DNA from: Candidatus Gastranaerophilales bacterium
GTDB taxonomy: Bacteria; Cyanobacteriota; Vampirovibrionia; Gastranaerophilales; Gastranaerophilaceae
NCBI GenBank assembly: GCA_944326675.1
Contig: CALVET010000086.1
Coordinates: 1-47,989, forward strand
Length of the DNA: 47,989 nucleotides
Reading direction: 5' to 3'
Shown here: positions 35,364 to 44,082 of the stretch, one piece after another
Layout of the letters: each line of letters opens with the position of its first letter
How positions within the stretch are numbered: the first letter of the stretch is position 1
Translations under genes and position numbers: made by a program
The notes under the pieces: generated by a model
Seen by the model: only the letters and a program-made list of their open reading frames with translations
What the model was told of the DNA's origin: nothing
Database searches by the model: none

Positions 35364-36773
35364 ATGGATATTAGCATTTTAATCAGCGGCGGTGCAATTT
35401 TTCTACCTTTAATATTTGCATGTTTATTAATAATTGCAAATTTATCGGGGCAATATTTAAACAAAAAACTCATAAACTGGGGAGTAAGCGTTTTTAATTT
35501 AATTTCCCTTTTGACTTTTGTTTTTTTAAAAATGTTTTATCTTTTTGATAAAAACATAAGTTTTTTTAAAGAAATAACTTTAACAGAAGAACTAAGGCTT
35601 AATTTCGGAGTATTAATCGACAACAATAATATTGACCTTTTGATATATTCATCTTTGGTTTATTTTTTAATTTCAATTTATTCAATAATTTATTTTAATA
35701 AAAAAAAGCAATACATATTCACAAAACAAAGATATTATATATTTTTAGCTCTATTGAGTTTTAATACATACCTTTTTATTTCCGGCCAATCTCTAATGCA
35801 AAGTTTATTTTTGTGGATAATTCAAGGAATTTTAATTTTTATTTTTTCTTATTTTGACATATTCAAAGATTATGCAAAATACAACATAACAAGATTTTAT
35901 AGAATCTTTTCTTTTGGCGATATTTTATTTTTAATATCGGTTTTAATTTTATTCAAATATGCAATTTTTTCTCAAGGATACATTCAGTCAACTTCTTTAG
36001 ATTATTATGAATTAAATGAGCTTATAAGCTATACATATGGAATTATAAATCCCATGGAATTTATATTATGTGCTTTGGGTTTTATTATTGCAATAGCTTC
36101 AAGAATGTTTATCTTACCTTTTAGCTGCTTTTACAGTTTTATTGTAAATTCATCAAATATTCTCTATATATCAATCATAACCTGCGCAAGCAGTATATTA
36201 GGCTATGTTCTTTTATTAAAAACTCTGCCGATTTTTGAATTTATACCTAAATCTATTTTATGTTTTAAAATTTTACTTATTTTTAGCATAATATCTTCAA
36301 TAATCTTTCTTATTTTTGAAAAAAATACAAAAATAATTTTCGGATATATTTTATCAATAATAAATTCGGTTTTTATATATCTCTTTTTAACTTATAATGA
36401 AGTACCAGTATTATTAGCTTACATGATATTAAACATCATTATTTTAATTATTGTTTGTTATTTACTATATAAAGACAAAACAACAATTAAAAAACATTTC
36501 TTAATAAAACAAAAAGGATTTATTTTAGAAAAAACCCATCTTTTAATTTTTGAAACAATTCCTAATATTCTTTCAAAAATCCTTCATTTTATAAATGATA
36601 AAATTACAAAAAATGTCATTTTATTTATTTTAAAGATATTTAATCGAATTTTATCTTTATTTGTTTTAAAAAGTCTAAGAAATAACAACTTTAGAACCTT
36701 TGGAAATATTTTTATAATAATTGCTTTGGTTGTACTTTTAACGATTTTTATCATACTTTTCGGAGAAAAATAA
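35364..36773 (+). CDS. Degenerate NuoL-like membrane protein
   Basis: 469 aa, very hydrophobic, about 13-14 TM segments. Similarity to NuoL/NdhF is seen in YRIFSFGDILFLISVLILF (the NRxGD region), AIASRMFILPF (the GKSAQxPLH region of TM7) and a C-terminal long helix followed by a last TM (RNNNFRTFGNIFIII). NuoL is about 610 aa, so this is short. The TM7 lysine position appears to be Arg and the TM5 glutamate is not evident, so normal proton pumping is doubtful. It is first in a three-gene set with no spacing to the next gene. No NADH-binding or Fe-S subunits lie nearby. Confidence 0.65.
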   Translation: MDISILISGGAIFLPLIFACLLIIANLSGQYLNKKLINWGVSVFNLISLLTFVFLKMFYLFDKNISFFKEITLTEELRLNFGVLIDNNNIDLLIYSSLVYFLISIYSIIYFNKKKQYIFTKQRYYIFLALLSFNTYLFISGQSLMQSLFLWIIQGILIFIFSYFDIFKDYAKYNITRFYRIFSFGDILFLISVLILFKYAIFSQGYIQSTSLDYYELNELISYTYGIINPMEFILCALGFIIAIASRMFILPFSCFYSFIVNSSNILYISIITCASSILGYVLLLKTLPIFEFIPKSILCFKILLIFSIISSIIFLIFEKNTKIIFGYILSIINSVFIYLFLTYNEVPVLLAYMILNIIILIIVCYLLYKDKTTIKKHFLIKQKGFILEKTHLLIFETIPNILSKILHFINDKITKNVILFILKIFNRILSLFVLKSLRNNNFRTFGNIFIIIALVVLLTIFIILFGEK

Positions 36774-38234
36774 ATGCTTGAAATATTTGAAAATATAAAA
36801 AATATAATATTAAATCTTTCAATATTTTTGCCTTTTATTTTTGCAATTTTATTAAGCCTGAGCTATTTTATAAAAAACCCTATTCATATAAGAAATTTAT
36901 CGGGCGGCTTTTTTATAATAAATTTTATAGTAATTTCAAGCATTATATTTCTTGTTGATAAATTCAATTTTTCAATATTTAATTTACATTTTTCGCTTGA
37001 TACGGTTTCATCCTTGATTTTATTTTTAAGCGCATTTATTTTTATGCTGTTTTCTATATTTTCAAAAAATTCAATTACAAAACTATATAGGGTGTTTTAC
37101 TCTTGCTTGGCTTTTCTTTTGGGGTTAATTCAAACATTTGCCCTTGTTGATAATATATTTATTTCACTGCAGTGTATTTTTTGGTTTATGTTAATTTTTT
37201 ATTTTATGCAAAATATCTACACAAAATCAAAAAAAGAAAAACAATATTTAAAATTTAAATTAATTGAAAATTGCGCCGTTTTTCTTGTTGCAATATTTCT
37301 TATGGGCTATGATTTTATAAGATATTTTTTACTTAACGACATTGGTTTTGATTATTCCAATATAGCAAACAATTTATATCATATTAGCGATATATCAATT
37401 AGCATTGCCTTTATTGGATTTTTGATTTTATTGTTTAAATTTTTTAATTTTATCCCGTTTAATACTAATATAATAAAAAATCCAAACTCTTCAAACGCAT
37501 TCATTGAAATTATTAATACCATTTCTTCAATTTTAATCGGATTAATATTGCTTGTAAAAACATATACTATGTTTGACTTTTTATTTTATCACTATCAGGA
37601 ATATATAGCACTATACTTAATTTTCAACTTCATTTATTATCTGATTTTGTCCTATAGAACAACTTCTTTATTAGATTTTTTTATAAATTCAATCATTCCA
37701 AATATCATAATCGGATTGTTTGGCTTGTTTGTTTTTAGTTCTGAGAGCGTAAACCAAACAATTTATTATATTTTATCTGTAATAATTTCATATCTGCTTT
37801 TAGGCTTTATATTTTTAATACTGATTAATAAATTTAATACAGATTTAGCAGATAACTTCAAAAAAATTACTCAAAAATCTTTTAAGCTTGTATTTTTGTT
37901 TAGCATTTTAAACTTAATAAGAGCTCCATTTTTATTGATGTTTAGTACAACTTTTAGTGTTTTAACTTCAATATTTTCGTTTGACTGGGAGGGAAATATT
38001 TTAAATTTATCTATATATATTATTGCATTTGGATTATTTTTTATAATTTTGAATACATTAAATTTAACCCATAAAATCCTTATCGAACCAAATGAAAGCC
38101 CAAATTTTAAAATGCTTACGTCAAAAAGCAGCGGTTTTTGCTGTTATATTCTTATATTTTTAACAATTATCATGGCAATAGGCTATCAAAATATATTCAA
38201 TTTAATGGTTAACAGTTTTAATATCGGAAGTTAA
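36774..38234 (+). CDS. Degenerate NuoM/NuoL-like membrane protein
   Basis: 486 aa with about 14 TM segments. Its ATG directly follows the previous stop codon (TAAATG), so translation is coupled. LHFSLDTVSSLILFLSAFIFMLFSIFS matches the TM3-4 region of proton-translocating subunits. LLFKFFNFIPF with FIEIINTISSILIGLILLVKTYTMF corresponds to the TM7-8 region and keeps a Lys near the pumping position. The TM5 glutamate seems to be Gln (FISLQC). NuoM is about 500 aa. The degree of divergence makes exact subunit assignment uncertain; gene order suggests NuoM. Confidence 0.6.
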   Translation: MLEIFENIKNIILNLSIFLPFIFAILLSLSYFIKNPIHIRNLSGGFFIINFIVISSIIFLVDKFNFSIFNLHFSLDTVSSLILFLSAFIFMLFSIFSKNSITKLYRVFYSCLAFLLGLIQTFALVDNIFISLQCIFWFMLIFYFMQNIYTKSKKEKQYLKFKLIENCAVFLVAIFLMGYDFIRYFLLNDIGFDYSNIANNLYHISDISISIAFIGFLILLFKFFNFIPFNTNIIKNPNSSNAFIEIINTISSILIGLILLVKTYTMFDFLFYHYQEYIALYLIFNFIYYLILSYRTTSLLDFFINSIIPNIIIGLFGLFVFSSESVNQTIYYILSVIISYLLLGFIFLILINKFNTDLADNFKKITQKSFKLVFLFSILNLIRAPFLLMFSTTFSVLTSIFSFDWEGNILNLSIYIIAFGLFFIILNTLNLTHKILIEPNESPNFKMLTSKSSGFCCYILIFLTIIMAIGYQNIFNLMVNSFNIGS

Positions 38235-38237
38235 AAA

Positions 38238-39644
38238 ATGGAAAATATAATCTTAAATTTAAACAATCAAATTACATTAACTGAATTAATTTCTTATTTT
38301 TCTCCTGAATTAATATGTGCTTTAGGAGTTATCTTAAATTTATTTTTATTTTTATTTTTCAAAAGAAAATCAAATGCCAAAAGAATTTCCGACTTTATTA
38401 CAAACGGAGCTTTAATATTAAGTTTGTTGTTTTTATCCGGAATTTGCATAAACAGCTTTTTATATAATCAAAATTATGAAGTTTATTTTATAAACAACTT
38501 ATTTGTGCTGGATAAAAGCATTATTTTAACAAAAATTTCTTTGAATGTAATTTTACTTTTATTTATGTTTACACACTATAAATTAAACAGAAAAATTAAA
38601 ATCAAAACTCCGATACTAAACTCAATTCTTTTATTATTACTTGCAGTGGGAAATATTCTCATATCAAGTACAAATATGCTATTAATATTTTTCTTTTTAG
38701 ATTTAAGTGTATTTTTAATATACAAATACGCTTCAAATATGAGAATAAGACAATATGAAATTTACTGCCCTGATTTTGTATTTATCAGTTTCTGTTCAAG
38801 CTTTTTGTTTTATTCTTTTTACTTATGCAGCTTATTTATTAGAAATGACCTACAGTTAAATATAATAAACGTTTGTCTTTTTTTAGCAGTCATTTTAAAA
38901 ATGGGGTTATTTCCATTTTACAATTATCAAATAGACAAAAACTACAAAACAAATTCAGCATATAGTTTTCTTTTATTTGTATATTTGCCTTATCTTGGCA
39001 TTTGTTCTTTTAACAAAATGTCTTTATATCAAAATTTTAATTCAAATGCCTGCTTTATCTCAATTATTGCGTTTATATTATTCGCTATTACAATATTTTC
39101 AATATTTGCACTTAAACAAAAAAATCTTGTAAAATTTTTCGCAAATACAAACTCTGTTTTTAACCTTCTTGTTATTTTAAATATTATTATTTTTGGATAC
39201 AACAACTTTAATATTAAAGCAGGATTTAATTTTGCTATTTTATTTTTAGGATTATATTCACTATTGGCTATTTTAAAATTAAACTACAATCCAAATAAAA
39301 TTAATTTTAATCTAATAACTTCCATATTTTTCAACAACAGGTTTTTTGCCGTATTATTAAGCATGCTCATTCTTATTATGTCATCAATTATCTATAGCGG
39401 AATAACCGCATCATTCTTAAGTATCATTAAAAGCTTTTATTTGTTTGATATTTATGCTTTTGTCGGCGTTATATTAATTATATTTGCATTTATGATGATT
39501 TTAATAAATTCATTAAAATTAATTCAAAATGTTTATTGTTTTGATAAAAATTTAATTAAAAAACAACTCAAAAAAAGAACAACGATAAACTACGTTGTTC
39601 CTGTTTTTTCAATATTATTTTTGGTAGTAAAAATATTTCTATAA
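38238..39644 (+). CDS. Degenerate NuoN-like membrane protein
   Basis: 468 aa with about 14 TM segments, close to the NuoN length of about 485. The best match of the three is LKMGLFPFYNYQID, equivalent to the NuoN KxxxxPFHxWxPD motif with the TM7 Lys kept and His replaced by Tyr. FALKQKNLVKFFANTN corresponds to FAQxDLKRLLAYSS, and FFFLDLSVFLIYKYA has Asp at the TM5 Glu position. It starts 3 nt after the previous gene. A terminator-like hairpin lies inside its last 25 codons. Function unknown; a modified ion-translocating module is one option. Confidence 0.65.
   Translation: MENIILNLNNQITLTELISYFSPELICALGVILNLFLFLFFKRKSNAKRISDFITNGALILSLLFLSGICINSFLYNQNYEVYFINNLFVLDKSIILTKISLNVILLLFMFTHYKLNRKIKIKTPILNSILLLLLAVGNILISSTNMLLIFFFLDLSVFLIYKYASNMRIRQYEIYCPDFVFISFCSSFLFYSFYLCSLFIRNDLQLNIINVCLFLAVILKMGLFPFYNYQIDKNYKTNSAYSFLLFVYLPYLGICSFNKMSLYQNFNSNACFISIIAFILFAITIFSIFALKQKNLVKFFANTNSVFNLLVILNIIIFGYNNFNIKAGFNFAILFLGLYSLLAILKLNYNPNKINFNLITSIFFNNRFFAVLLSMLILIMSSIIYSGITASFLSIIKSFYLFDIYAFVGVILIIFAFMMILINSLKLIQNVYCFDKNLIKKQLKKRTTINYVVPVFSILFLVVKIFL
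39577..39609 (+). terminator. Terminator-like hairpin inside the nuoN-like 3' end
   Basis: GAACAACG (39577-39584) and CGTTGTTC (39593-39600), 8-bp stem, 8-nt loop, then CTG and six T residues (39604-39609). It lies within the coding sequence, 35-68 nt before the stop codon, and faces the convergent secreted-protein gene. Confidence 0.5.
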
Positions 39645-40013
39645 ATTTTCGACAACAGATTTTTCTTCAAGACCTGAAGAATAATGAGTAGTATCATCCA
39701 TCCAAGTATTTGTAAAGTTAATTTGATGCTCTCCAAACTTGCCATCATCTTGGAACGGGTCAACATATCTTTTTAAATAAGTATATGCATTTCCCCATTT
39801 ATTCTTCGGGGTTTTTGGTTGAAAACGACGTGTATATGTACTATTTTGACCTTTATTTATATCGTTTGCCAAATCTACCATCATTAAAGCGCTGTCACTA
39901 TAACCTTGAGCTCTTAAAACATCTACATCTGATGTTTCATTTTCATTGTAATAAGCGAAAGAAGCCGCCGGTAAAAAAGCCATAACTCCAAGTAATACTA
40001 ATAATTTTTTCAT
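39639..40013 (-). CDS. Secreted protein of unknown function
   Basis: 124 aa. I start it at 40013 because AAAGGATAT stands before that ATG; a start six codons upstream has no such site. A signal peptide is clear (MKKLLVLLGVMAFLPAASFA, cleavage after residue 20). The mature part is polar and aromatic (RRFQPKTPKNKWGNAYTYLKR, DDGKFGEHQINFTNTW) with no cysteine. It is probably periplasmic or surface. It has its own good promoter. It overlaps the end of the nuoN-like gene by 6 nt. No family recognised. Confidence 0.78.
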   Translation of the reverse strand: MKKLLVLLGVMAFLPAASFAYYNENETSDVDVLRAQGYSDSALMMVDLANDINKGQNSTYTRRFQPKTPKNKWGNAYTYLKRYVDPFQDDGKFGEHQINFTNTWMDDTTHYSSGLEEKSVVENL

Positions 40014-40050
40014 TAATATATCCTTTACCAAACAATAACCATTTTCTTAT

Positions 40051-40078
40051 ATTATATAACATGTTTTGTTTTTTACAA
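40051..40078 (-). promoter_or_regulatory. Promoter of the secreted protein gene
   Basis: On the minus strand TTGTAA (40078-40073), a 16-nt spacer, then a perfect TATAAT (40056-40051), about 37 nt before the ATG. This is one of the best sigma70-like promoters in the window. Confidence 0.6.
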
Positions 40079-40082
40079 AGTG

Positions 40083-41135
40083 TTAAGAAATTTTTAAGTC
40101 CGAATATATTATTTTTTCAAGCTCGTTTAATAAATCTTCTTGCGGAACTTTTTTAATCATTTGCCCTTTTTTAAATATATAACCTTCTCCAATTGCACCT
40201 GCTATGCCATAATCAGCCCCTGCTGCCTCTTTTGGACCGTTAACAGGACAACCCATGGTTGCAATTGTAATTGGAACTTGAATATTTGAAAATCTTTCTT
40301 CCACCTTTTTAGCTAATCCGATTAAATCAATTTGTGTTCTTCCGCATGTGGGGCAAGATATGAAATTAACTCCGCCTTTCCTTAAATTCAAAGCTCTTAA
40401 GATTTCTTTTGCAAGTTTAACTTCTTCAATCGGATTTTCAGTTAAGGAAACTCTTATTGTATCTCCTATATTTTGTGCTAATAAAGCCCCGATTGCAATT
40501 GAAGATTTGACAATTCCTCCTCTTAGAGTGCCGGCTTCTGTTAAACCTATATGCAGAGGGTAGGGAATTTCAGTATATATTTTTTCGTAAGCTTTTATTG
40601 TAGTCATAACATCGGACGATTTTAAAGATACCTTAATTAAATTAAAATCTAAATCTTCAAGAATTTTTATGTGTCTTTTGGCTGAAATAATCATTTTATC
40701 AACAAGATTTAGAGTTTTATCTTCATATAAATCTTTTTCCAAGGAGCCTGCGTTAACTCCAATTCTTATTGGGGTATTTGTTTTTTTTGCCATTTCAACA
40801 ACACATCTTGTATGGTCTATATTTCCGATATTACCGGGGTTAATTCTTAAGGCATTTATTCCCATATCCATAGCAATTAAAGCTAATCTATAGTCAAAAT
40901 GAATATCGGCAACTGTTGGAATGGGAGAATTTTTGACAATTTCTTTTAGTGCATAGGCACAATTTTTATTCAAAACGGCTAATCTTACTATGTCGCAGCC
41001 TTCATTCGCTAAAGCCTCAATTTGTTTTAGCGTAGAATATGTATCATCTGTTTTTGTATTTGTCATAGATTGAATTGATACAGGAGCGCCTGCCCCTATC
41101 TTTACATCCCCGATTTTTATTTGAATTTTTTCCAT
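40083..41135 (-). CDS. ispG: 4-hydroxy-3-methylbut-2-en-1-yl diphosphate synthase
   Basis: 350 aa, 4Fe-4S enzyme of the MEP isoprenoid pathway, converting MEcPP to HMBPP. The N-terminal TIM barrel begins GAPVSIQSMTNTKTDD and includes RLAVLNK, RINPGNIG and RIGVNAGSLE. The cluster ligands are in SCPTCGRTQ and ATMGCPVNGP, followed by GIAGAIGEGYIFKKGQ. GGTGG precedes the ATG. It is divergent from the GT-C gene, with a palindrome between them matching the MarR-type operator of this window. Confidence 0.96.
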   Translation of the reverse strand: MEKIQIKIGDVKIGAGAPVSIQSMTNTKTDDTYSTLKQIEALANEGCDIVRLAVLNKNCAYALKEIVKNSPIPTVADIHFDYRLALIAMDMGINALRINPGNIGNIDHTRCVVEMAKKTNTPIRIGVNAGSLEKDLYEDKTLNLVDKMIISAKRHIKILEDLDFNLIKVSLKSSDVMTTIKAYEKIYTEIPYPLHIGLTEAGTLRGGIVKSSIAIGALLAQNIGDTIRVSLTENPIEEVKLAKEILRALNLRKGGVNFISCPTCGRTQIDLIGLAKKVEERFSNIQVPITIATMGCPVNGPKEAAGADYGIAGAIGEGYIFKKGQMIKKVPQEDLLNELEKIIYSDLKIS

Positions 41136-41163
41136 AATTTACAAACCACCCTTAATTTAAAAA

Positions 41164-41183
41164 TATGTTAGAATTATAACATA
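41164..41183. promoter_or_regulatory. Palindrome identical in layout to the MarR operator
   Basis: TATGTTA (41164-41170), six bases, TAACATA (41177-41183). The same half-sites with the same 6-bp spacing occur at 5090-5109 in front of marR. Here too it covers possible -10 boxes for both directions: TATAAC at 41175-41180 on plus and TATAAT at 41178-41173 on minus. A second site for the same regulator is a reasonable guess. Confidence 0.5.
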
Positions 41184-41203
41184 AATTTTATAAGGAGAGG
41201 TTA

Positions 41204-43291
41204 GTGGATAAACAAGCAATAGAAAAAAGAAAAAACGCAATTATAAATACCGCTTTTTGGGTTTTAATTATTTTTAGCCTATATTCAATAATTTCTTTAT
41301 TTTTAAAATACCCCTACAAATTTGAAATTGAAGGATTTAACACACCCTTAAATCCTATTACGATTAATCTTGAGCTAAATAAAAAATATAATAAAAATAT
41401 TTTTGCCTGTTTTAATGATTACTGTCTAAATCTTGAAAACAACGGGATAACAAACATTTACTCCTTAAAATTCAATAATCAGATTGCAGGGTTTTCTGAT
41501 TCTAAAATAAAAAATCTTTATATAGCATATCCTGATGACATAAAAGATTTTGATAAAAGTATCGTGGGTTTAAGTTTATACACAGGTCAAAAAACAGATT
41601 TTTTAAATAAAGCAGACATTTTAAAATTAAAGAAAAAACATTTTGAAATGGAAACAGACGGCATAAAAGAAGGCTATATGGCATATAAGCTAAATTATGG
41701 CGGCAATTATAAAGGTTATTTATCACACATTTGCAATCTGTTTTTAGCTTTATTTTATAATTGGTACTTTTTTATTATTCCATATTTTTGGCTATTAATA
41801 GCTTATTTAATCTACAATTTTAAAAAAGAGATTTTCAACTTTAAATTTCCCAAAAACACACCTTATTATATTTTTGGTGCAATAATTCTTTTGGGAATAT
41901 TTTTAAGACTTGTCGGATTTTTGGAATATCCTTTATGGCTGGATGAAATCTATACTAAAACCGTTGCAATTAAAGACTTTACCTCAACATTTAATGATGC
42001 GGGAAATCCTCCGATGTTTTTTATTTTAGAATATTTTATATCTAAAATATTTGGCTCATCAGATTTAGTTTTAAGAATTTTGCCTTTTATTTTTAGCATA
42101 TTAATTATTCCAATGACTTTCCTGCTATTAAAAAACGACAACAAAAAATCAATCAAAACAGCCCTGTTTGGCGCATTTTATGCTTCAATTAATACTATTT
42201 TTATATACCATGCGCAAGAAGCAAGATGTTATTCTATGGCAATGTTTTTAAGCTTGGCGGTTATTTATTTTCTTTTTAAATATTTAAAAGATTTTAAAAT
42301 CAAAAATTTAGCTTTGTTTACCATTCTTTCAATTTTTGCAATAAATACACACTATATTCTAACCATTTTTGTTATGGGAAATTTTTTGTGGGGTGTATCT
42401 TGCCTTTTAAAAGAAAAGAAAGAGCTTTTTAAATTTTTCTTATCAAACATTTTAATCGGAATATCATTTTTACCCTATTTAATACATATATACAAAATTT
42501 CATTTAATCAAAGCTTTAATTCTTGGATAGATGAATTATCCAAAAATACTTTTTTATACACAATTAATGAATACTTTATAAATAAATATGTATTTTTAGC
42601 TTTATGTATAATACTCTTAATTATACAAATTATGTCCTTTTTACCTGAAAAATGGTTAAATAAAATCAATCTTAAAAAAGACAATGATAAAGAAAATTTA
42701 TTTATATTTTCAATTTATTCTATAGCTTTTATTTTAGTTATTTCATCCGTTATTTCAATTTATATTAAGCCGATTTTGCACAAAAGAATTCTTTTAGCAG
42801 GTTACGGGATTTTATTTTTATTAGAAGTTGTTTCAATCAGTTCTATTTTTCATTTCATTAAAGAAAATAAAGTCTACAGGATGATTCAAGGAATTTATTC
42901 AATTGCTATATTTGCAATCTGCCTTTTAATGACGCACCCGATGCCATTAAGGGAGATGTATCGCCTTGATGATTTTATGAATTTTATTCAAAATGACATA
43001 AAAAATTACTCATCTGATTATGAAATCCACGCAATAACAAATGACAGAGACGAATATCTTGATTATTTCCCTCTACTTAAGGATAATAAAAAAATTCACT
43101 GGCATTATGTAGATACTAACTCTATGAAATATTTAAAAAGAATATCTAAAAATGACTATGTTAAGACCAGATACGGAGTAGTCTATCTTCATAATATGTC
43201 AGCAGACATAGAATTTATGTCTTTGATGAATCCTAATATGTCTATATATAAAACAAATTCAATAAAAAATGCGAAAATAATTTATAAATAA
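41204..43291 (+). CDS. GT-C glycosyltransferase (PMT/ArnT-like, family 39 type)
   Basis: 695 aa, starting with GTG after TAAGGAGAGG. One TM near the N-terminus (about 14-35) leads to an extracytoplasmic domain (about 40-175), then 10-12 TM segments. The first large loop has the acidic WLDEIYT motif and GNPPMFFIL, and later HAQEARCYSMAMFLS is found, both typical of lipid-linked sugar transferases that act on the periplasmic face. The C-terminal part is soluble (about 590-695). Substrate unknown: lipid A, glycan or protein glycosylation are options. The extra N-terminal domain before the PMT region is unusual in position. Confidence 0.82.
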   Translation: MDKQAIEKRKNAIINTAFWVLIIFSLYSIISLFLKYPYKFEIEGFNTPLNPITINLELNKKYNKNIFACFNDYCLNLENNGITNIYSLKFNNQIAGFSDSKIKNLYIAYPDDIKDFDKSIVGLSLYTGQKTDFLNKADILKLKKKHFEMETDGIKEGYMAYKLNYGGNYKGYLSHICNLFLALFYNWYFFIIPYFWLLIAYLIYNFKKEIFNFKFPKNTPYYIFGAIILLGIFLRLVGFLEYPLWLDEIYTKTVAIKDFTSTFNDAGNPPMFFILEYFISKIFGSSDLVLRILPFIFSILIIPMTFLLLKNDNKKSIKTALFGAFYASINTIFIYHAQEARCYSMAMFLSLAVIYFLFKYLKDFKIKNLALFTILSIFAINTHYILTIFVMGNFLWGVSCLLKEKKELFKFFLSNILIGISFLPYLIHIYKISFNQSFNSWIDELSKNTFLYTINEYFINKYVFLALCIILLIIQIMSFLPEKWLNKINLKKDNDKENLFIFSIYSIAFILVISSVISIYIKPILHKRILLAGYGILFLLEVVSISSIFHFIKENKVYRMIQGIYSIAIFAICLLMTHPMPLREMYRLDDFMNFIQNDIKNYSSDYEIHAITNDRDEYLDYFPLLKDNKKIHWHYVDTNSMKYLKRISKNDYVKTRYGVVYLHNMSADIEFMSLMNPNMSIYKTNSIKNAKIIYK

Positions 43292-43301
43292 AGGAGAATA
43301 T

Positions 43302-44039
43302 ATGAAAATTGCTGTTATATCTGATATTCACGCAAATGCATTGGCGTTTGATAAAGTTATGGAAGATATTGAAAAATTTAACCCCGATAAAATATTTTGC
43401 CTTGGCGATATAATTTTAGCAGGATATAACCCTAATTATGTTTGCAATAAAATTTTTGAACTAAAGGAAAAATATAAAGAAAATTTTGAAATAATTCAAG
43501 GCAACACAGATAAAATGGTTGCAAATTGTACGGCAGAACTAATCAAAAAAACAAAAGAAGCCTATAGCTGCATGGGCTATTCATTAGAAGAAGATGTTAA
43601 AATTACCGATAAAAAATATATTGATTTTGTTAGAAATTTGCCCGAAAAAAAATTAATCGAACTAAACAATTTAAAAATAGAGCTTGTCCACGGGTCTTCA
43701 AGAAATCAAAGTGAAAATATTTACCCTAACCTATCTTCAAAAGAAGTGGAACAAATGGTAGATTTGTCACCTGCTGATTTAATTTTGTGCGGTCATACAC
43801 ACATACCTTGCGGCTATAGTTTAGAAAACGGCAAAACGGTAATAAATGTGGGATCTGTAGGTCGTTCGATGACAAAAGATAAAATGCCCGTGTATTTACA
43901 ATTAACTATTGATAAACAAGGTAAATTTTTTGTTGAACATAAGACAATAAAATATGACAACGAACTTGTTTCAAGACATATTTTGGCTCGCGGATTTAAA
44001 CACTGCGAAGATTTAGCTAAAATGTATATTGCACAATAA
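43302..44039 (+). CDS. Calcineurin-like metallophosphoesterase (YfcE/MJ0936-like)
   Basis: 245 aa cytosolic phosphoesterase with two metals. Ligand motifs in order: SDIHANALAF (7-16), CLGDIILAG, QGNTDK (the GN[HD] motif), LVHGSSR and CGHTHIPCG. AAAGGAGAAT precedes the ATG, 10 nt after the GT-C gene, so the two are probably cotranscribed. Its substrate (phosphodiester or protein phosphate) cannot be told from sequence. Confidence 0.9.
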   Translation: MKIAVISDIHANALAFDKVMEDIEKFNPDKIFCLGDIILAGYNPNYVCNKIFELKEKYKENFEIIQGNTDKMVANCTAELIKKTKEAYSCMGYSLEEDVKITDKKYIDFVRNLPEKKLIELNNLKIELVHGSSRNQSENIYPNLSSKEVEQMVDLSPADLILCGHTHIPCGYSLENGKTVINVGSVGRSMTKDKMPVYLQLTIDKQGKFFVEHKTIKYDNELVSRHILARGFKHCEDLAKMYIAQ

Positions 44040-44082
44040 TAATCAATTAATTTATGATAAAATAAAACAAAAAGGATAAAAT

